The notes beneath the pieces were generated by a model. That model ran no database searches, was not told where the DNA came from, and saw nothing but the letters and a program-made list of their open reading frames with translations. The position numbers were made by a program, and so were the translations under genes. Shown piece by piece: positions 58,359 to 64,000 of a DNA stretch of 64,000 bases. The first letter of the stretch is position 1; the number at the start of each line of letters is the position of its first letter. The stretch is from Opitutaceae bacterium (lineage in GTDB: Bacteria > Verrucomicrobiota > Verrucomicrobiia > Opitutales > Opitutaceae). The stretch is taken from positions 299,727 through 363,726 of the forward strand of contig JANQRT010000068.1 in assembly GCA_028284385.1 (NCBI GenBank), read 5' to 3'.

Positions 58359-61300
58359 TTAGTGTTTCCAAACTTTCGCGCCTGCTGAATCAAGTTTCCA
58401 GTAATTGTCAAAGACGCCGCGAGCGACAAGAGGATTTTTCTTGGCGTCGAAACGCGTAATGGCAAAGTCGAAAGCTCGCTTCGATAAAATATCCGCGTAG
58501 TAGCATTCTGGAGACTGACCAGCTTCGATGTAAACATAATGCTCTGGTTCGATTGGGTTTTGATAGATAAGTTCGAGAAAGAGCTCTTTTCCTCTCCACT
58601 CTCTATTTCCTATGTGGATACCTTGATCATCCAATCGAAATGGAAGCTCGCCAATCATTTGCGGGACAATGGCATTTTCGGATGCATTGCCAATTAGCCA
58701 TAGATTATGATCTGCCATATCTTTGTTCGTTACTTCCGTATCTCGCTTAATTATAAAGCGTCCTCCCGACCATTCTCCTTCATCCGATCCGAATAGTTCA
58801 TCTGAGATGCGAATAGCCCGGTCCAGGAGGATGGGTTCAGTACTTGAATTTCTTGTTCCATAGACGATGACGAAGCCTTCCTTCTCGATGTCACCGATGG
58901 GACCTTGTAGCTTGGGGCGTTTGGCTATCTTGCCATGGAGCTTATCACTTGTTTGTCCCCATCGCCCATTTTTCTTTTCTAGAACAACGGTTTGTTTCGG
59001 TTCGTCTACTCTTATCGGAACGGCCTGCCCGTTAATGGATAAGTCGACAGAACGAAGCTGGCTGCCGTTCAATCTATCCAATTTAATTTCAAATGATTGG
59101 GTGTTGCTAACAGCCACAGACCAGTTGTTTCCCGTCAAGCCGCCTACGCTCAGAGAGAATGGCCGCCAGGCCATTTCCTTGGCTGTCACCGTGAATCCAT
59201 AGGCCGACCCATAACGAAGACTCGATTGCTTGAGCTCGAAAGCATCGGGAACCGTATTCAATGATCTAGGAGAGATTTTTAGCTCCGGAACCTTCCAGGG
59301 CGGGATGTGGTGTTCGGTATCTGGAACGATATCGAGCCGATATTCCTGGCTTTCATTTTTGATAGAGCGATAGAGAAGCTTGTTCGCTCCTAGAAACATC
59401 TTGTCGTTCGCGCCTACCGTGATCCTGATAGGCAGGTTCTGGAGATTGGAGACTTTGTCGTAAAGGTCATCAGAAAGTTGAGCAAAGTAGTTGGCGTTAT
59501 CATACAGTAGTGAAACATCGCCATCGATGGGGGCTTCAGTTTCCGGACCCCGGGCGTCGACAAGCGATGCCGCGTCTATAAAGCGCGTCCCATACCTCAA
59601 GGCTTCCTTTGCCCCGGAGGAAACTCCGCTTAAACGTATGTCGTTGGCGCTAAGAGGAAATTTTTCTTTGACCCAGGAAAGCGCGTATTCGAATTCCTCA
59701 TCTCCGATCCTCTTGAAATTGTTTCCTCGACCGTGGAGCCGAAGCAGAATTTCTGGTTCCAAGGGGATCTCTCCGGTAGTGAAATTATTTATGTTGTGTA
59801 TGTCACTGGCCAGTTCGCGAATACGGGAGTATTGTCGCATGTTCCTGTTATGAAAGTATAGATTAATTGGGTACGCTTTCTTAGCGTCGAAATCCTTGGG
59901 CAACTCCAGTTTAAAAAATTGCCACGACCCATCTGCTTTACTGAGCCAGGCCTGATGATAGTAACGATCCGCAAATTCTTTCGAGATTTCTTCATGCGTC
60001 ATCCAAAGCTGGGCGTGACGAATGAAGGTATCGATGTATGCTTCGGTGATCGAGGGCGTTTCGTAAAAGGGGAGCAGATTGTAGTGCCGTATGGAGCGGT
60101 TTCGTTCGCCTGAAAGGTATCTCGTTAGCTCTTGAGCGACTTGCCGATAGAGCATGGCTCGACTCTTCCGATAGTCCGGTAAACGATCTATCTCATCTAG
60201 CGGCAGCTTCGAGTCTATCTTCTCTAGAGCGGCCTTTATCCGCGTCCTAATGCTCTGGGATCCTTGGGAAAGCGTTTGCGTTTTACCCGAAACCTCACGT
60301 TCCCAGCGCAATGAGAAATTCAATACATCGTCTTCGCCTTTGAAAATCGATAATGGCTCGTATCGCTTTACGTAATAGAACCGTCTCCCAGAGCTTTTTA
60401 ATAACGGATAGCTTTTAATTTTCTGTTCGGATTGCCACAAGCTTAGAGCGGTAAGCGCTTCAAAGTTGTTCGTTATAGAGTCTACGGGCGCAACTGCATC
60501 GATTTCCACCAGAGATCCGTCTTGAAAGGCGATTTCCTTGATGTGAAAATCGACCTTGGCATCGTCTCGCTTATCCGAAAGTTGCACCTTGGGGAATCGG
60601 TCGGGATTATGGGCTATCCATGCCACATCGGTTCCGGATCCATGTCGTCTTAGCCCCAAGGTTCGAAATTCCTTTTCGTTTTCCTCGTCACGATCGTAAA
60701 GCTTGTATCCAAAGCGAATCGACTTTCCGGATACAGGATTGAATCCGTCCATTTCCGACCAAGGTATCATTCCCTCGATATTCCAGCCATCGCTTGTTCG
60801 TTTGGTTGCAACCTTAATCCGATCCTCGATGTTTCCTTCACTAGTATTGGCGATGAACGAGATGGTATCGTCAGAAGTAGGCCGAACCAACATGTGCAGT
60901 ACACCGGTCTTTCTTGGCGACACGGATTGCACTCTTATGACATGATTTCCATCTATGATAGGACCGCTATCGAAAAGCGTCTCCTCATCCCACCAACGTA
61001 TGCTAAAGAGATCGATGGTAGTTTTCTTCTCGCCATCCAGGTAAACATCATAGAGACCTCCGGTTGGAAATCTGGCACTAGTCATGGCAATCCCAGTCCC
61101 CGAGAATTCCATTTCAAACCATCCTTCAACATTGTCACTTCTCAGTTCATGGAGCGTATTCGAATAATGGATTTTATCGTCGCGAATTTGCCACTCATGG
61201 TCAGAATAGCGAATACGGGTGTCGCTGTCGTCGACGATCTCTTCAGATCCGTCCGTTTTTCTGACCGTGAAATAGTCCAGCGAGATCCTTCCTTTTCGCG

Positions 61301-61721
61301 ACATAGGATTCTTGATGCCCCAATCAAGCCCGCGTGTATCCAAAAATATCTCCAGGCAATCCTGATTTCGCCAAAGGCTCGCATCCGAATAAGCCGAATA
61401 CAATTGATCATCATAGACCCTTGCGGCGAAGTACAGCCCATCTGTATTCCATCCCGAATAGAAGATTCCCGAAAACGAGGCTTCATAGGGAAGGTTGCAG
61501 CCTAGCGTCTCGAAGGGCTGCCCTTGCCAATCATCGAGTTCACCATCGACCAGGATGGGACGAGCCAATTCGTTTAGATTTTCCTTTGCGGACGAGATGC
61601 TTGAGGCAAGGAGTAAGAGGAATGCCCAAGTTCTCGCTTTTGTTACAAGATTTAGAGCTTCGAACACTACTTTAACACCCGATTTCTTGCGATCTGTCTC
61701 GCCTCTCTGCATGTCCATCAA
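58359..61721 (-). CDS. Giant secreted CBM9-like protein with alpha/beta-hydrolase domain
   Basis: The 1120-residue protein has a signal segment (TWAFLLLLASSISSA) and a CBM9/DOMON-like sugar-binding domain (about 50-390, with VDGELDDWQGQP, TDGLYFAARVYDDQLY and CLEIFLDTRG). A helical middle (about 430-620) leads to an alpha/beta hydrolase domain (about 620-830) with oxyanion-like LHGRGN, nucleophile elbow GVSSG (Ser about 702), Asp in GANDKM (about 770) and His in DTEHHIPPW (about 805). The C-terminal 290 residues are beta-rich. The order suggests an esterase or peptidase-like enzyme anchored to glycans. It is the first gene of the three-gene surface cluster. Confidence 0.8.
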   Translation of the reverse strand: MMDMQRGETDRKKSGVKVVFEALNLVTKARTWAFLLLLASSISSAKENLNELARPILVDGELDDWQGQPFETLGCNLPYEASFSGIFYSGWNTDGLYFAARVYDDQLYSAYSDASLWRNQDCLEIFLDTRGLDWGIKNPMSRKGRISLDYFTVRKTDGSEEIVDDSDTRIRYSDHEWQIRDDKIHYSNTLHELRSDNVEGWFEMEFSGTGIAMTSARFPTGGLYDVYLDGEKKTTIDLFSIRWWDEETLFDSGPIIDGNHVIRVQSVSPRKTGVLHMLVRPTSDDTISFIANTSEGNIEDRIKVATKRTSDGWNIEGMIPWSEMDGFNPVSGKSIRFGYKLYDRDEENEKEFRTLGLRRHGSGTDVAWIAHNPDRFPKVQLSDKRDDAKVDFHIKEIAFQDGSLVEIDAVAPVDSITNNFEALTALSLWQSEQKIKSYPLLKSSGRRFYYVKRYEPLSIFKGEDDVLNFSLRWEREVSGKTQTLSQGSQSIRTRIKAALEKIDSKLPLDEIDRLPDYRKSRAMLYRQVAQELTRYLSGERNRSIRHYNLLPFYETPSITEAYIDTFIRHAQLWMTHEEISKEFADRYYHQAWLSKADGSWQFFKLELPKDFDAKKAYPINLYFHNRNMRQYSRIRELASDIHNINNFTTGEIPLEPEILLRLHGRGNNFKRIGDEEFEYALSWVKEKFPLSANDIRLSGVSSGAKEALRYGTRFIDAASLVDARGPETEAPIDGDVSLLYDNANYFAQLSDDLYDKVSNLQNLPIRITVGANDKMFLGANKLLYRSIKNESQEYRLDIVPDTEHHIPPWKVPELKISPRSLNTVPDAFELKQSSLRYGSAYGFTVTAKEMAWRPFSLSVGGLTGNNWSVAVSNTQSFEIKLDRLNGSQLRSVDLSINGQAVPIRVDEPKQTVVLEKKNGRWGQTSDKLHGKIAKRPKLQGPIGDIEKEGFVIVYGTRNSSTEPILLDRAIRISDELFGSDEGEWSGGRFIIKRDTEVTNKDMADHNLWLIGNASENAIVPQMIGELPFRLDDQGIHIGNREWRGKELFLELIYQNPIEPEHYVYIEAGQSPECYYADILSKRAFDFAITRFDAKKNPLVARGVFDNYWKLDSAGAKVWKH

Positions 61722-61920
61722 ATGAATAGATATTACCTATTGTTTGACTGCCTTATACAATCAGAAATTCGTTCTGCCGAATCCTTCATTTTGCGAAGCG
61801 AAGCCTTAATCTGTCTCTTACCCTAGGCGTGAATCCGAATTATGGGAGACCCTTCGTTTGTTGGTTTCTTGTTGCTTGGTTTGATTTGACAAAATCTACC
61901 CGCGGCCTATGCCTGGGCAT

Positions 61921-62187
61921 ATGCCAAAGAGCTTGAAAACAGAAAGAGCCGTTTCGAGAAAAGTGTCCTTGTTTCGAAATGGAAGGAACCAGGCCATGCG
62001 TATTCCAAGAGAATTCGAGTTTCCGTGCAAGGAAGTGATTATCAGGAAGGAATCCGATCACATCATCGTTGAACCAGTGCCTGCTAAGGCAGGCTTGCTC
62101 TCCTTGCTGTCAACGTTGGACCCTATTGAAGAGAGTCTTCCAGAAGTGGATGAAGGCCTTCTCGACAACGACGAGATCAATCTGTAG
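61921..62187 (+). CDS. vapB: VapB-type antitoxin
   Basis: The 88-residue protein (from ATG at 61921) has the AbrB/SpoVT-type DNA-binding pattern SRKVSLFRNGRNQAMRIPREFEFP followed by EVIIRKESDHIIVEP. This is the VapB antitoxin family; the C-terminus (LLDNDEINL) should wrap the toxin. It is 9 bases upstream of the PIN-domain toxin gene. ATGs at 61909 and 61921 are both possible; TTGACA at 61886-61891 with TATGCC at 61908-61913 would start transcription near 61920, which favours the second, nearly leaderless, start. Confidence 0.85.
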   Translation: MPKSLKTERAVSRKVSLFRNGRNQAMRIPREFEFPCKEVIIRKESDHIIVEPVPAKAGLLSLLSTLDPIEESLPEVDEGLLDNDEINL

Positions 62188-62196
62188 ACCGAATTT

Positions 62197-62607
62197 ATGG
62201 ATTTCGAATTCTTGCTAGATACGAATATCCTATCCGACCTGATTCGAAATCCTGCAGGCGCGGTGAGGGAAAAAATCGAGTCTCTCGGTGAATCCAAAAT
62301 ATGTACAAGCATCATTGCAGCCGCAGAAATTAGATACGGCTGTCGCAAGCGAAAATCTGCAAGGTTAACACGCCAGGCCAATAGAATACTCGAATTGATT
62401 CCAACACTCGCCTTCGAAGCCCCGATGGATCGCCTCTATGGAGAAATCCGATCCGAATTGGAAGGGAAGGGTACGCCCATGGGTCCGAATGATCTTCTCA
62501 TCGCAGCCCAAGCCAAGGCCTATAGGCTAACGTTGATAAGCGACAATATTAGGGAATTCAAAAGAGTAAAGGGCCTCAAAACCCAAAACTGGCTATCTGC
62601 GAGATAG
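62197..62607 (+). CDS. vapC: VapC-type PIN-domain toxin ribonuclease
   Basis: The 136-residue protein has PIN-domain acidic residues D8 (FLLDTNILSD), E44 (AAAEIRYG), D99 (GPNDLLIAAQA) and D116 (LISDNIREF), in correct order and spacing for VapC. These coordinate magnesium and cleave RNA, usually tRNA. VapB is encoded directly upstream. The pair is complete and probably active. It sits next to a RAYT transposase and a pseudogene, in a region with signs of rearrangement. Confidence 0.93.
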   Translation: MDFEFLLDTNILSDLIRNPAGAVREKIESLGESKICTSIIAAAEIRYGCRKRKSARLTRQANRILELIPTLAFEAPMDRLYGEIRSELEGKGTPMGPNDLLIAAQAKAYRLTLISDNIREFKRVKGLKTQNWLSAR

Positions 62608-62682
62608 AGCCATTGCGGTTTCAATTCATTTCCGCTGGAAGTGAATGCTCTACCAGCGTCTTTTCATTCGCAAGTGATGAAC

Positions 62683-63702
62683 CTAGCCGAATACCTCGCG
62701 TCTCAAATCCCGAATACACGCGAGTTCGCCCCAATCGCTTCCTTTGAGAGGTCTTGGACCATCTCGTCGTTTTGCTCCGAAGCGATCTAGATTTTCTTCA
62801 AAGAAACTTTGGACGAACTCCTTCGAGCCCAGCACGGCTCCGTCCGTAAAGTACCGCACGCGGCATCTCAATGCTTCTTCGCGACTCACTTTGCCTCCCG
62901 TATTCATAATTTCCTTTGCCTTCTCAATATCTCCAGCCGACTGAAGTCTTTCTTCAGAAAATCCGTTTCGTGTCCCTCTTGACGGGAGTAGCTTCGGCGA
63001 AGCCTGTTTGCCGAAGACGATCTGCCGGTAGCGGGATACGGATGACTCCCATGAGCTTCGCTTGCCCATAAGTTTGACGATTCCTTTTCTGGCTGGTCTG
63101 AATCCTCCCATGGCCTCAGCGTATCCGCAGAAGCGATACTGTGATGGATCGTCGACGAGGCCAGCTCTGACGGGATTGAGATCGATGTAGGCTGCCATCG
63201 TCATCAAGGCGAAGGAATCGTCCTGCACCAGCACGCTTTTGAAACGCTCCGCCCAAAGGGTACCGGCTCGCCTGTGCGAGCGATTGTACCAGATGGAGAA
63301 ACGCTGCTTGAGCTCCTTCATGAACTGCGAAACATCTCCCATGCGAGAGAGTAGGTTGGCCCTGAAGCGGCTGCGAACATCGGGATCCCTGTCGTTCAAT
63401 CCATTTACGAAGACCTCCGCCTTATCCTTGCCGTAGATGCGTCTCACTCGTCGCATCAACTCCTTGTCGGGCAAGGCTTTGACATCGTCCTCGTGGGGCG
63501 TGCGAACCAGAACGTGCACGTGGTTGCTCATGATGCAGTAGGTGAGGACCTCGACTCCGCAGAAGTCGGCCACCTTCCATATCTGGTTCCTCAAGACTTC
63601 CTTCTCGCGTTCGCCTTCCAGCAGGAAAGCAGCCCCCACGATGCGCGAGATGCAGTGGTAGACGGCTGGAACTTCGTCGATTTTTATTCGTGGCTGCCTC
63701 AT
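62683..63702 (-). CDS. REP-associated tyrosine transposase (RAYT, IS200-like HUH nuclease)
   Basis: The 339-residue protein has the Y1 transposase core: VYHCISRIV, then the HUH pair in SNHVHVLV (His 61 and His 63), a catalytic-Tyr candidate in RFSIWYNR (Tyr 139), and GTLWAERFKSVLVQDDS followed by YIDLNPVRAGLV. RAYTs act on REP/REPIN palindromes rather than moving themselves. The C-terminal 130 residues are basic and form an extra DNA-binding part. It is flanked on the upstream side by two perfect 19-bp tandem repeats and by a broken four-helix-bundle gene. REPIN-like elements elsewhere in the window are candidate substrates. Confidence 0.92.
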   Translation of the reverse strand: MRQPRIKIDEVPAVYHCISRIVGAAFLLEGEREKEVLRNQIWKVADFCGVEVLTYCIMSNHVHVLVRTPHEDDVKALPDKELMRRVRRIYGKDKAEVFVNGLNDRDPDVRSRFRANLLSRMGDVSQFMKELKQRFSIWYNRSHRRAGTLWAERFKSVLVQDDSFALMTMAAYIDLNPVRAGLVDDPSQYRFCGYAEAMGGFRPARKGIVKLMGKRSSWESSVSRYRQIVFGKQASPKLLPSRGTRNGFSEERLQSAGDIEKAKEIMNTGGKVSREEALRCRVRYFTDGAVLGSKEFVQSFFEENLDRFGAKRRDGPRPLKGSDWGELACIRDLRREVFG

Positions 63703-63757
63703 GAACGGAGATGGAAAATGGATTTCAGGAAGAAAACTGTCAATCTAATAATTAGCC

Positions 63758-63795
63758 TGTCCCTTATTAAATGTCTTGTCCCTTATTAAATGTCT
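63758..63795. repeat. Two perfect 19-bp tandem repeats upstream of the RAYT gene
   Basis: TGTCCCTTATTAAATGTCT is repeated exactly at 63758-63776 and 63777-63795. The pair lies 56 bases before the RAYT start (minus strand) and runs directly into the truncated four-helix gene. It may be the RAYT's end or recognition sequence, or the scar of its insertion. Confidence 0.9.
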
Positions 63796-63796
63796 G

Positions 63797-64000
63797 TCCG
63801 TCATGAGCAACATCGCCGAAGGATTTGAGCGAACCTCCAAGAAGGAGTTCGTCAATTTTCTCAACACTCAACATCGCCAAGGGCTCTCTTGGCGAGGCGA
63901 GATCTCAATTAATCGTGGCATGCGATATTGGATACGTGAGCGAATCCGATAAGAACAAACTCAACGACAAAATGACCAGTCTAGGTAGAGAAATCGGCGG
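63797..64000 (+). pseudogene. Broken four-helix-bundle (S23-like) gene, 5' truncated and frameshifted
   Basis: Frame 1 (ATG 63803) encodes MSNIAEGFERTSKKEFVNFLN, the typical middle of a four-helix-bundle family protein (TIGR02436-like), then leaves the family. The family pattern resumes one frame over as IAKGSLGEARSQLIVACDIGYV. The join is an exact tandem duplication of CTCAACA (63860-63866 and 63867-63873): removing one copy restores F-L-N-I-A-K. The first 40-50 residues expected upstream are missing and replaced by the 19-bp repeats. The gene runs to the window end. Frame 1 stops at 63949-63951. Confidence 0.85.

Overview
The window looks like chromosomal DNA of a heterotrophic, probably marine member of Verrucomicrobiota, most likely class Opitutae. 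This rests on family content: a Planctomycete-type cytochrome (DUF1587/1592/1588/1585) followed by a TAT-exported DUF1552 protein, a secreted sulfatase beside a BNR propeller protein, a sodium:solute symporter pair, CBS-type Mn-pyrophosphatase, and a 'LLSPFQV' motif of the kind seen in Opitutae TonB plug regions. It is inference from protein families, not a database match. Many starts have no obvious Shine-Dalgarno. I see no phage, integrative element, CRISPR array, rRNA or replication origin.

Left part (1-19.1 kb): a gene tail; two tandem paralogous helical-repeat proteins; a DUF2007 protein; NIPSNAP and esterase-like secreted proteins; the PSCyt/DUF1552 pair; periplasmic YceI; a lone ParA ATPase divergent from an acidic orphan; a four-gene minus-strand operon joining a stand-alone 4-mercaptohistidine N1-methyltransferase (OvoA C-domain type) to a complete polar amino acid ABC importer; CheX; CBS/DRTGG pyrophosphatase; phosphosugar mutase.

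Middle (19.1-31.5 kb): a looser accessory stretch with small hypothetical genes, DUF1801, sulfatase plus BNR protein, NfeD-like protein, GNAT acetyltransferase, an AT-rich two-TM orphan, a secreted orphan, a HAD hydrolase and the DUF4212/sodium symporter pair. Intergenic spaces here carry palindromic repeats, a 9-bp minisatellite and REPIN-like elements.

Right-centre (31.5-53.6 kb): core and signalling genes: clpB with upstream direct repeats and a strong terminator; an HDOD/hybrid-kinase operon; a CcsA-ResB-lipoprotein cytochrome c assembly operon; a soluble histidine kinase with an NtrC-type regulator; tRNA-Gly(GCC); a left-handed beta-helix protein; trpS; cheB; a very long Sel1-repeat protein; and an ECF sigma factor translationally coupled to a membrane-anchored VWA protein that probably acts as its anti-sigma partner.

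Right end (53.6-64 kb): an SDR oxidoreductase with two ExbD genes but no ExbB; a small Cys-rich protein; a three-gene minus-strand cluster (CBM9-like/alpha-beta hydrolase giant, a secreted LolA-like protein, and a Wzy ligase-like domain fused to a hydrolase-like domain whose nucleophile is replaced); a VapBC toxin-antitoxin pair; a REP-associated tyrosine transposase (RAYT); and a four-helix-bundle pseudogene broken by a 7-bp tandem duplication. The RAYT together with REPIN-like palindromes elsewhere in the window suggests an active or recently active REPIN/RAYT system.

Most novel candidates: the methyltransferase-importer operon, the sigma/VWA module with its TonB-plug-like motif, and the Wzy/hydrolase surface cluster.
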